A stretch of 34,769 nucleotides of DNA from JBLHKW01 sp047618565 (GTDB lineage Bacteria; Planctomycetota; UBA1135; GCA-002686595): assembly GCA_047618565.1 (NCBI GenBank), contig JBLHKW010000041.1:1-34769 (forward strand), given 5' to 3'. Below the pieces are notes generated by a model, which worked only from the letters and a program-made list of their open reading frames with translations, had not been told where the DNA came from and did not search any database. Position 1 is the stretch's first letter; the number at the start of each line of letters is the position of its first letter. Below are positions 16,093 to 23,522 of the stretch, one piece after another. A program made the translations under genes and the position numbers.

Positions 16093-17724
16093 CTATTCCT
16101 CGTCCATGGACGGGTAGCGGTAGCTCGTCGCCGGGGCGAGCGTCTCCTTGATCGTGCGCGCCGAGACCCAGCGCATCATGTTCAGGATCGATCCTGCCTT
16201 GTCGTTGGTTCCCGAGGCCTTCGAGCCTCCGAAGGGCTGCTGCCCGACGACCGCGCCCGTGGGCTTGTCGTTGATGTAGAAGTTGCCTGCGGCGAAGCGC
16301 AGCGTGTTGACGGCCTCGCGCACCGCCATGCGATCGTCGGCGAAGATGGAACCGGTCAGGGCGTAGGCCGAGGTGGAGGCGCACAGCTCGAGCGTCTCCG
16401 AGAAGCGCGCGTCGTCGTACACGTAGACGGTCAGCAGCGGACCGAAGTACTCGGTGCGCATCATCGTGTGCTTGGGTTCCTTGACCTCGACCACCGTGGG
16501 CTGGACGAACCAGCCCTTGGAGTCGTCGCATCCGCCCCCGAAGATGACCTCGGCCGCGGGATCCGTACGGGCCTGGTCGATGGTGTCCTTCAGCTTGTTG
16601 AAGGAAGCCGCGTCGATGACCGCGCCCAGGAAATTGCGGAAGTCCTTGGGATCGCCGGTCTTGATCTCGCTCAGCATGTCGCCCATGGCATCGCGCACGT
16701 CGTGCCACATGCTCTTGGGAATGTAGGCACGGCTGGCCGCGGAGCACTTCTGGCCCTGGTACTCGAAGGAGCCGCGTACGAGGGCGACGGCCAGCTGGCG
16801 CGCCTTCGAGGAGGGGTGCGCGAAGACGAAGTCCTTGCCACCGGTCTCGCCCACGATGCGTGGGTACTGGCCGTAGCTCTGGATGTTGCTCGAGATGCTT
16901 GACCAGATGCCCTGGAAGACGCGTGTCGAGCCCGTGAAGTGCACACCGGCCAGGCGCGTGTCCGCGACGACAGGATCCCCGACCTCGGCGCCTGAGCCCG
17001 GCAGGAAGTTCACGACGCCCGGCGGCAGGCCAGCTTCCATCAGCAACTTCATGATGAAGTAGTTGGAATAGACAGACGTCGAGGCCGGCTTCCAGAGCGT
17101 CGTGTTGCCGAGCATGGCCGGGGCGGTCGGCAGGTTGCCGGCGATGGACGTGAAGTTGAAGGGCGTGATGGCGAACACGAAGCCGTCGAGCGGCCGGTGC
17201 TCGAGGCGGTTCCAGACACCCGCGGAGGAGTCGGGCTGCTCGTTGTAGAGCCGCTCCATGTAATGCACGTTGTAGCGCCAGAAGTCCGCCAGCTCGCAGG
17301 TCGCATCGATCTCGGCCTGGTGCGCGGTCTTCGACTGGCCCATCATCGTCGAGGCGTTGATCGTGTCCCGCCAGGATGTTGTCAGAAGCTCTGCGGCACG
17401 CAGGAAGACGGCGGCGCGCTCTTCCCAGGGCAGATCGCACCATGCGCGCTTGGCGTCGTCGGCGGCGTCGATCGCACGCGCCACCTCGGCTGCACCGGCC
17501 TTGTGGTAGATGCCAAGGGAATGCCCGTGGTCGTGGGGCATGACCATCTTGGCCGTCACGCCCGTGCGGACCTCCTCACCACCGATGATCAGCGGGACCT
17601 CGATCTCCTCCTTTGACAGCGCGGTCAGGCTGGCCTTCAGCGCGCTGCGCTCAGCGCTGCCGGGGGCGAACTCCTGGATGGGCTCGTTGAAGGGAGTCGG
17701 AGTGCGGAATACGCCGTGGGTCAT
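16093..17724 (-). CDS. pruA: L-glutamate gamma-semialdehyde (1-pyrroline-5-carboxylate) dehydrogenase
   Basis: NAD-dependent aldehyde dehydrogenase oxidising glutamate semialdehyde to glutamate in proline and arginine breakdown; 543 residues. The catalytic machinery is clear: TPFNF (187-191, Asn190), the general base in VGETGGKD (291-298, Glu293) and the nucleophile in GQKCSAASRAYIP (324-336, Cys327). NEPI near residue 13 and the long N-terminus fit the group-1 P5CDH type found in eukaryotes and several bacterial phyla rather than the bifunctional PutA type. TEYFGPLLTVYVYDD and GNFYINDKPTGAVVGQQPFGG are further family signatures. No proline dehydrogenase gene is nearby, so it appears as a single gene. 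The start is the ATG at 17724. Confidence 0.93.
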   Translation of the reverse strand: MTHGVFRTPTPFNEPIQEFAPGSAERSALKASLTALSKEEIEVPLIIGGEEVRTGVTAKMVMPHDHGHSLGIYHKAGAAEVARAIDAADDAKRAWCDLPWEERAAVFLRAAELLTTSWRDTINASTMMGQSKTAHQAEIDATCELADFWRYNVHYMERLYNEQPDSSAGVWNRLEHRPLDGFVFAITPFNFTSIAGNLPTAPAMLGNTTLWKPASTSVYSNYFIMKLLMEAGLPPGVVNFLPGSGAEVGDPVVADTRLAGVHFTGSTRVFQGIWSSISSNIQSYGQYPRIVGETGGKDFVFAHPSSKARQLAVALVRGSFEYQGQKCSAASRAYIPKSMWHDVRDAMGDMLSEIKTGDPKDFRNFLGAVIDAASFNKLKDTIDQARTDPAAEVIFGGGCDDSKGWFVQPTVVEVKEPKHTMMRTEYFGPLLTVYVYDDARFSETLELCASTSAYALTGSIFADDRMAVREAVNTLRFAAGNFYINDKPTGAVVGQQPFGGSKASGTNDKAGSILNMMRWVSARTIKETLAPATSYRYPSMDEE

Positions 17725-17968
17725 CGGAAGCCTTCTGGGGATGCGATCTGAGAGGTGCGGAAAGCGCGAAGCCTAGCCCAGCTTCGGGGACTTGTCGACC
17801 TCCGACGCGGAGCGTGCTCGATGTAGGCAAAAGGTAGAACGGGCGGGGCCCCGGATGACCGGGAGGGGCGCCGGGGCGGGTATATTCGGGGCCCCGGGTC
17901 ACGGGCGCCCGGCGCACCGATGCCCGCCTCCGTACCCCCTGGAACTGCGACCCCGAGGCCCGCCGATC

Positions 17969-18790
17969 ATGACCACAGGCTCCCACCTGACGACTCTCCT
18001 TCCCGCTGTCCGCTCCGCTATCCAGCTCGCTCTCCTGGGCTGGCTGTCGTTGGCCTGCCTGGCCTGTTCCACCACCCTGCCGGCTGGGGAGGGTGTGCCG
18101 CCGGCCGACATGGCCTCCGACCCCGAGACCGATGCGGACCCTGACGCCGCCGCCAAGGCCGAGCGGAAGCGCAAGGAAAAGGCGCGCGCCAAGACGCGCG
18201 AGGTCGAGAAGAAGGAGCGCGCCCTGCACGTCGCCCAGCTCGAGCTGAAGCTAGCGCGCCGCGCAGCCGACGAGGATGCCACCGAGCACGAGTGGGCGGT
18301 GGCGCAGGCCGCGCGCAAGGCGGGGGATACGGAGCGCAACCTGGCGCGTTTCGGGGAGCTGGAACAGCCGCTGAAGCAGGCAGAGCGCGTGCTCGCCGTC
18401 GACCTCGCCGAGCGCCGCGTGCACGACGCGCGCACGGACCTGGCCGGTATCCTGGCGATTTACGAGGAGGAGACCGAGGCGTCCTCCAAGGACGAGATCA
18501 TCGCGCGCCACCGGCGCACCGTGGAATTCGCCGAGCGCTCCCTGGCTATCGCGCAGCAGAAGGCCGAGCTCGGACTGCGCACCGATGAGCAGGAGCGCGA
18601 GCGCGAGCTCAACGTCGAGGTCGCCAAGGCACAGCGCGCGGTCGAGCACGAGCAGCATGCCAAGGAGCAGGGCCGCGTGAATTCGGAGCTGGATCTGATG
18701 AAGAAGGAGCACGCTCTGGTGGTGATCGAGGAGGAACTCCAGGACCTGCGCGGCGCCGTGCGCAAGCTGAAGAAAGCGCCCAGCAAGTGA
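17969..18790 (+). CDS. Coiled-coil lipoprotein, first gene of the ebo-like operon
   Basis: Protein of 273 residues. The ATG at 17969 gives a clean leader with hydrophobic core and Cys residues (LALLGWLSLACLACSTT), so export and probable lipidation are inferred; the lipobox is not canonical. An upstream in-frame start at 17792 would add 59 unlikely residues. From about residue 55 onward it is almost wholly charged helix, rich in Ala, Glu, Lys and Arg with heptad periodicity (KAERKRKEKARAKTREVEKK, then VEFAERSLAIAQQKAEL), i.e. a long coiled coil to the C-terminus. No enzymatic motif is visible. Its stop overlaps the GTG of the next gene by 4 bp (GTGA at 18787), so it heads a coupled set with the toroid protein and eboA. 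It could be a periplasmic spacer or scaffold. Confidence 0.75.
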   Translation: MTTGSHLTTLLPAVRSAIQLALLGWLSLACLACSTTLPAGEGVPPADMASDPETDADPDAAAKAERKRKEKARAKTREVEKKERALHVAQLELKLARRAADEDATEHEWAVAQAARKAGDTERNLARFGELEQPLKQAERVLAVDLAERRVHDARTDLAGILAIYEEETEASSKDEIIARHRRTVEFAERSLAIAQQKAELGLRTDEQERERELNVEVAKAQRAVEHEQHAKEQGRVNSELDLMKKEHALVVIEEELQDLRGAVRKLKKAPSK

Positions 18791-20010
18791 TCGCTTTCGG
18801 GACAACTGGCCGCGCCTTCGCAGCAACCCTGGTCTGGGTTGTCGCGGGACTCGGTGTGGCGATTTCGTCGGCGTTTGGCGCGGCCGCGCCTCAGGGCAGG
18901 GTGGAGCAGATGGCGCGCGAGGATGTGCACGCACCGCTCGAACGGGCCATCGGCTGGCTACTCGCGGAACAACACGCCGACGGATCCTTCGGAACCAAGG
19001 CGCCTGAGTGCGTGCTCGAGCTGGGGTTCGCTCTGGACTCGTACTACGCGTGGCAGGTTGCGGCCCACGGCCTAGCTTGCATGGCCCTGGCGGCAGCGCC
19101 ACGCACAGAGGCCAGCGACGAGGCGCTGCTGCGCGCGGTGGACTGGCTGTGCAGCACCGAGGTCCCGCACCGTGGGAGCGACTGGGACACGGACCACACA
19201 TGGAGCGCGCTCTACGGCTTCGTGTCGCTCGTGGAGCTCGCGGCGGACGAGCGTCTGGTTGCCGCGGATCGCGCGGCCGCCGTGAAGACGCGTGCACTGG
19301 AATTCTACGAGGTGCTCGGTCGGCAGCAGGCCGTCTCCGGCGGTTGGGCCTACTACGACTTTCCGCCCTACCTCGTCCAGCCGACCTGGGGCACGAGCTT
19401 CTGTACCGCCCTGGTGTTGCCGGCGCTGGTCGAGGCCCGGGACCTCGGCTGGCCGATCGAACAGCGTTCCATCGATCGGGCTCTGCGCTACCTGCAGCGC
19501 TGCGAGCTGCCCGGCGGAGCCTACGGCTATTCCTTGGCGCCGGTTCCGAGCATCTCGGGTGTCGAGAGCATCAACCGTATCGAGGGGAGTCTCGGCCGTA
19601 CTCAGGTCGCGAACTGGGCTCGCGTGCGGGTCGGAGACCCCAAGATCACCGTCGACGTGGTGCGGCGCGGTGTCGAGGCCTTCTTTCGTCATCGGGGTTT
19701 CCTCGACCAGGTGCGTACGCGGCCGATTCCCCACGAGGGCTTTCACCAGAACGCCGGCTACTTCTACTTTTTTGGCCACTATTACCAGGCCCTGGCGATC
19801 GATCTGTTGCCCGCTTCGGAGCGCGAGTTCTATCATGCGCGTCTGCGCCCGCACCTGGTCAAGACCCAGTTCCAAAGCGGCGGCGCGAGCGACTTTCTCG
19901 ACTCCAAGTACATGATCACGGCCTCGACAAGCTTCCTCGCGCTGGCCCTCTCGGCCGGGCTTGCGCAACCGGACGCGGCGCCGACCTCCCCGCCGCAGGA
20001 AAACGAATGA
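18787..20010 (+). CDS. Exported protein with terpenoid-cyclase/prenyltransferase-type alpha-alpha toroid
   Basis: Protein of 407 residues with a signal peptide (hydrophobic 10-32). Repeated helical hairpins carry the Q-x-x-D-G-x-F/W-like turns of the squalene-cyclase/prenyltransferase superfamily: LLAEQHADGSFG (58-69), RQQAVSGGWAYYD (179-191), WGTSFCTALVLPAL (201-214) and LQRCELPGGAYGYS (236-249). It lacks a clear DxDD protonation motif; the nearest acidic run is DWDTDHTW (132-139). So I do not call it a squalene-hopene cyclase. Exported toroids of this type are common and mostly uncharacterised in planctomycetes. It is coupled by GTGA to the coiled-coil gene before and by ATGA to eboA after. 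Whether it handles an isoprenoid is an open, interesting possibility, since other ebo clusters carry a UbiA-type prenyltransferase. Confidence 0.8.
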   Translation: MIAFGTTGRAFAATLVWVVAGLGVAISSAFGAAAPQGRVEQMAREDVHAPLERAIGWLLAEQHADGSFGTKAPECVLELGFALDSYYAWQVAAHGLACMALAAAPRTEASDEALLRAVDWLCSTEVPHRGSDWDTDHTWSALYGFVSLVELAADERLVAADRAAAVKTRALEFYEVLGRQQAVSGGWAYYDFPPYLVQPTWGTSFCTALVLPALVEARDLGWPIEQRSIDRALRYLQRCELPGGAYGYSLAPVPSISGVESINRIEGSLGRTQVANWARVRVGDPKITVDVVRRGVEAFFRHRGFLDQVRTRPIPHEGFHQNAGYFYFFGHYYQALAIDLLPASEREFYHARLRPHLVKTQFQSGGASDFLDSKYMITASTSFLALALSAGLAQPDAAPTSPPQENE

Positions 20011-20903
20011 GCGCGACGCGTGAGTTTCTGACACCCCTGGTCGAGGCGCATCTGGACGCACGTGCTGGCGCGGAGTTCCGACTCCAGGTCGAGGAGATCG
20101 CAGCTGGTGTTTCGAACACGCGCTTCGCGGCGTTGCTGTCCCGCGCGAGTCGTTTCGCGCCGCGCATCGGCCTCGCGCCCGATCAGGCCGATCGTGCCCG
20201 TGCGCAAGAGCTGCTGGGCGGCTGGGATCCGGAGCGCTGGCGGGTGCTCGAGGCCTGGCGCGTGCTGCTGGTGCTTGTGCGCCCGGATCTCGAAACCCAG
20301 GAAGTCGTGACGGCCCTCGAGGAAGCCTTCCAGTACGCGGACGAGGGTGAGGCGCGCGCACTCTATCGAGTCCTGGCCCACATGCCGCAGTCCGGGCGCT
20401 TCTTGGGGCGCGCCGAGGAGGGCTGCCGTACCAATATCGTCCCGGTGTTCGAGGCCATCGCATGCGACACGCCGTTTGCCTTCCTCCATTTCGGCGATCT
20501 GGCCTGGCATCAGCTCGCGCTCAAGGCGGTCTTCATCGGTGCACCCCTGTGGCGCGTTCATGGGCTGGATGAGCGCCTGTCGCCGGAGCTCGCGCGCATG
20601 GCCCTGGACCTGGTCGACGAGCGCCGGAGCGCCGGGCGCGACGTGCAGCATGAGCTCTGGCTATGCCTGGGCGCCCACGCGGGCGACCGTGGACTCGCGG
20701 CGATGAAGATCGAGTTGCTCTGCGAGCGACCCCTGTCGCGACGCGCCGCAGCGCTGGCGCTGGGGCGAGCGGGCGTGACAGAGCCCGTCGAAGAGGCCTT
20801 GGCAGCCGAAAAGGATGGCGCCACGCGGACCACGATGGAGGCTGCGCTCGCCGGCGAGGTGGGGCAGAGACAGTTCGAATTACTCGAGGTTAGCGGTGCA
20901 TGA
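20007..20903 (+). CDS. eboA: EboA family protein
   Basis: Protein of 298 residues recognised as EboA by a dense conserved block: EEGCRTNIVPVFEAIA (138-152), FGDLAWHQLALKAVF (162-176), WRVHGLDERLSPELARM (182-198) and DERRSAGRDVQHELW (204-218). Upstream helices (AWRVLLVL, EEAFQYADEGEARALYRVL) also fit the family. It is predicted all-alpha, cytoplasmic and without a signal. EboA's biochemical role is unknown; the ebo cluster (eboA-F) occurs in cyanobacteria, Bacteroidetes, Pseudomonas and eustigmatophyte plastids and is linked to moving or processing precursors of secondary metabolites. The ATGA overlap with the toroid gene, and eboB two genes on, place it in a coupled operon. The C-terminal ~60 residues look HEAT-like. 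Confidence 0.85.
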   Translation: MSATREFLTPLVEAHLDARAGAEFRLQVEEIAAGVSNTRFAALLSRASRFAPRIGLAPDQADRARAQELLGGWDPERWRVLEAWRVLLVLVRPDLETQEVVTALEEAFQYADEGEARALYRVLAHMPQSGRFLGRAEEGCRTNIVPVFEAIACDTPFAFLHFGDLAWHQLALKAVFIGAPLWRVHGLDERLSPELARMALDLVDERRSAGRDVQHELWLCLGAHAGDRGLAAMKIELLCERPLSRRAAALALGRAGVTEPVEEALAAEKDGATRTTMEAALAGEVGQRQFELLEVSGA

Positions 20904-20910
20904 GGACCTC

Positions 20911-21408
20911 TTGAAGCGCACGCCGAGCGTGCTCGCGGTCTGCATGCTCTCGCTGGTTGCACTCGCCTGCGCCGATGGGGGGAGTTCGGAGGACGCACCA
21001 CAGCGGATCGGGTTGATCACCCTGGACACCCTGCTCGGGCTGGCGGGCCTCACGGCGGATGTCGATGCGGACGGGCCACGCGGCCGTGACCTGCTGCTGG
21101 ATTCCGGCGCTGGCGCGCGGGTTCTGGGCATGCGCTGCACCTTCGACGGACCGCACAAGGAGCGCTTGACCGATGGGTCCCAGGAGCTCCTGGACGGTTG
21201 CCGCTTCTACCTGCGCGACGCGCCGCGCGCGGTGCTCGGGAACGGGGCCAGCCTGGACGTCGAAGGCGCGCCCCTGGCTGGCGAGCGCGAGCAGGAAATC
21301 ATGAGCATGTTTGGAGCTCTCGAGCAGGTCGTGGAGAATCTGCACTCGACCGAGATCCTCGACGTCGACACGCAGGAAGCGCTGAAGGCGCTGGGCTACG
21401 CGCGCTAG
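20911..21408 (+). CDS. Short lipoprotein with sulfatase-like N- and C-terminal signatures but no catalytic core
   Basis: Protein of 165 residues from a TTG at 20911, preceded by GAGGA at 20902-20906. This start gives a fitting lipoprotein leader (MKRTPSVLAVCMLSLVALAC, Cys20). A GTG at 20896 overlapping the eboA stop is the alternative. After the leader comes RIGLITLDTLLG (32-43), like the metal-binding opening strand of sulfatases (usually followed by R-A-D-x-L-G). The end, DVDTQEALKALGYAR (151-165), resembles the last residues of sulfatases. Everything between is too short (~105 residues) for a sulfatase domain and has no nucleophile motif or T-x-D-H-G. It may be an internally deleted sulfatase-superfamily remnant or a small regulatory/binding protein; the resemblance is by eye. 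It lies between eboA and eboB. Confidence 0.6.
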   Translation: MKRTPSVLAVCMLSLVALACADGGSSEDAPQRIGLITLDTLLGLAGLTADVDADGPRGRDLLLDSGAGARVLGMRCTFDGPHKERLTDGSQELLDGCRFYLRDAPRAVLGNGASLDVEGAPLAGEREQEIMSMFGALEQVVENLHSTEILDVDTQEALKALGYAR

Positions 21409-21424
21409 CGCGATCGATTCCGAA

Positions 21425-22357
21425 ATGGACAAACAAGATATGCGGTTCTTCGACCCCCACATTCACATGACGAGCCGGACGACGGCCGACTACCAGGCGA
21501 TGGCGGACGCTGGCGTGCGCGCCATCGTGGAGCCGGCCTTCTGGTTGGGGCAGCCGCGGACGACCGTGGGTGCCTTCGTCGATTACTTCTCGAGCCTCGT
21601 CGGATGGGAGCGCTTCCGGGCGTCCCAGTTCGGCATCGCGCACTACTGCGCCATCGGCCTCAACTCGAAGGAGGCCAACAACGAGGGGCTCGCGCGCGAG
21701 GTGCTCGAGCTGCTGCCGCGCTTTGCCTTCAAGGAGGGCGTCGTGGCGATCGGCGAGATCGGTTACGACGAGATCACGAAGGCTGAGGAGCACGCCTATC
21801 AGGTGCAGCTCCAGCTGGCGGTCGACAACGACATGGTCGTCATGGTGCATTCGCCGCACCGCGACAAGCGGAACGGGATCGTGCGCTCTCTGGACGTGGC
21901 CCAGGAGGTCGGCGTTCCGATGTCCAAGCTCGTCATCGATCACAACAACGAGGAGACGGTCGAGTCGGTCCTCGAGCGCGGCGCCTGGGCAGCGTTCACG
22001 ATCTACCCCAACACGAAAATGGGTTCGGAACGCATGGTCGAGGTCGTCAAGAAGTACGGGCCCGAGCGCATCATTGTGGACAGCTCCGCGGACTGGGGCG
22101 TCAGCGATCCGTTGTCGGTGCCGAAGACCGCCAAGCTGATGCTCGAGCGCGGGCTGGATCCTGAAGCGGTGCGCCTCACCACCTGGCAAAACGCACTGGA
22201 CGCCTACGCCCAGTCGGGTCAGATCGACGTGGAGGCGCTGATGCAGAAGCCGAGCATCGACCAGTCGCAGCTCTTCTCCGACAACTCGGTGCTGCGCGGC
22301 CAGGAACCACGGATCGACGAGCCTGTGCCGAACGGGCCCGGGCCGGGATCCGACTGA
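21425..22357 (+). CDS. eboB: EboB, TatD-family metal-dependent hydrolase
   Basis: TIM-barrel metal hydrolase of 310 residues. Metal-site motifs are FFDPHIHMTSRTT (8-20, His12/His14), GEIGYDE (110-116), VHSPH (141-145), IDHN (171-174) and DSSADWG (219-225), in the TatD order. The stretch IVEPAFWLGQPRT (34-46) with QFGIAHYCAIGLN (68-80) is characteristic of the EboB branch rather than generic TatD DNases. The chemical reaction of EboB is unknown. It is the last gene of the run starting at 17969, 16 bp after the short lipoprotein gene. The ATG at 21425 is used; an ATG at 21440 is possible. The C-terminal 40 residues are polar and Pro-rich and probably disordered. Confidence 0.88.
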   Translation: MDKQDMRFFDPHIHMTSRTTADYQAMADAGVRAIVEPAFWLGQPRTTVGAFVDYFSSLVGWERFRASQFGIAHYCAIGLNSKEANNEGLAREVLELLPRFAFKEGVVAIGEIGYDEITKAEEHAYQVQLQLAVDNDMVVMVHSPHRDKRNGIVRSLDVAQEVGVPMSKLVIDHNNEETVESVLERGAWAAFTIYPNTKMGSERMVEVVKKYGPERIIVDSSADWGVSDPLSVPKTAKLMLERGLDPEAVRLTTWQNALDAYAQSGQIDVEALMQKPSIDQSQLFSDNSVLRGQEPRIDEPVPNGPGPGSD

Positions 22358-22384
22358 GGGCGAAGCACGGTCCGGGCTGTCGGC

Positions 22385-23398
22385 CTATTTTTTCTGTGCC
22401 GCGTTGCGCGCGCGCTTGGTGAGGCTGGAGCGCAACTCGCTGAATTCCGCGCGGGTCACCTCGCCGCGCAGGGCACGCGCCTTGAGATCCCCGATGGCGG
22501 TGCGGAGCTTTTGCGAGAGCTTCGGGTCGACGTGTGCGCCCGATGCCTGGTCGTCGATGCGATCGTTGACGCGTGCCACATCCTCGGCGTTGGCGTTCTT
22601 GGAAAGGGAACGTCGCTCCAGGTCTGCGAGTGCGCGATTCAGGCGCGCCGAGTTGAGCTCGGTACGCAGTGGATCGAAGTCGGACGCGATCAGGTGGTGG
22701 GTCGCCGTTCGGTCCTGCAGCCGTGAGATCTGCCCTTGCAGCTGCTTGCGTGCGGCTCCGGCCTTCGGGTCGACGCTGCGGGCTGCGGCGGCGCGCTCCT
22801 GCAGCAGACCGCTGAGCTGCGTGAAGTCGTCCGGCGTAAGGCGCTGCTGGCCGGCGCGCGATGCGAGACCGTTGAGCGCGCGATCCAGGCGCGCGTCGAT
22901 CCACTGCTCATGCAGCACGGCCACATCCTGGGCGGTCAGCTGGGCCTTGCTGGCGCGCTGTCCGAGGTCGTCGACCGTGCGTCGCAGGCGTCTTGCGGCC
23001 ACAGGATTGGAGGACCCGGACGCAGCGCCGGCCAGCTGCTGTCCGAGCCTCTGGACGTCGGCCCCGGTAGCCTCGCCGCGGCCGGCCTTCTGCCCGAGTG
23101 CGGCGAGGCTGTTGCCGATCGAGTCCGGCTGCGTTGCCGTGGGGGCGATCCTGCGCGGCTGAGCCTGGCGTTTGGGCTGGGCGCGGCTCCCCTGTGCGGC
23201 TCCGGCGGCCGGCTGGGGCTTGCGCACGGGCTGCTGGGCACGCTTCTGGGGCTTCGACTTCTTGCCCGCGGGCTTGACCCGGTGCGGCTGCTTCTGACCG
23301 CTGGTCTGGGCTGAGGCGTGCGCGCTGAAGACGGGCTGGGCGGCGGCCGTGGAGGTGAGAGCGGTGCAGAGGGCACAGGCGAGCAGGATGTTCTTCAT
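22385..23398 (-). CDS. Secreted helical tandem-repeat protein
   Basis: Protein of 337 residues with a clear Sec signal (MKNILLACALCTALTSTAAA). A basic, Gln/Pro/Lys-rich low-complexity segment follows (about 30-90). The rest is made of about five related helical repeats of 45-60 residues. Each has a core like L-x-x-R-A-x-x-G-x-x-T-x-x-D/E-F-x-x-L, seen in RASKAQLTAQDVAVL, RAGQQRLTPDDFTQL, RTATHHLIASDFDPL, RSLSKNANAEDVARV and RALRGEVTRAEFSEL. The core recalls the short two-helix SHOCT pattern (G-x-I-T-x-x-E-F). No catalytic residues are recognised. A periplasmic structural or nucleic-acid/polymer-binding role (strongly basic) is possible. It ends 28 bp from eboB, convergently, so it is not part of that operon. 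Confidence 0.8.
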   Translation of the reverse strand: MKNILLACALCTALTSTAAAQPVFSAHASAQTSGQKQPHRVKPAGKKSKPQKRAQQPVRKPQPAAGAAQGSRAQPKRQAQPRRIAPTATQPDSIGNSLAALGQKAGRGEATGADVQRLGQQLAGAASGSSNPVAARRLRRTVDDLGQRASKAQLTAQDVAVLHEQWIDARLDRALNGLASRAGQQRLTPDDFTQLSGLLQERAAAARSVDPKAGAARKQLQGQISRLQDRTATHHLIASDFDPLRTELNSARLNRALADLERRSLSKNANAEDVARVNDRIDDQASGAHVDPKLSQKLRTAIGDLKARALRGEVTRAEFSELRSSLTKRARNAAQKK

Positions 23399-23522
23399 GG
23401 GAGCGGTTCCTTCTTCGACTTGCTGAAGCCCGCGGGCAGGCTTCGTGGGTCTTGGATTCTAGCCCGGGCTAGCGGGTGGGGGATTCAGTGGCGTTGCCGT
23501 ATTCCTCGCGATCCATCGAACT

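Noticed and set aside
15416..17443. Minus-strand open frame of 675 codons
   Set aside because: It spans the convergent ends of the PA14 lipoprotein and pruA; the pruA frame has full catalytic motifs and this one has none.
18787..20010. Squalene-hopene cyclase
   Set aside because: The toroid repeats fit, but it is only 407 residues, exported, and lacks a DxDD motif.
23459..23472. 14-bp perfect palindrome CTAGCCCGGGCTAG between two minus-strand genes
   Set aside because: It is too short to argue for more than chance or a weak operator; no second copy noticed in the window.
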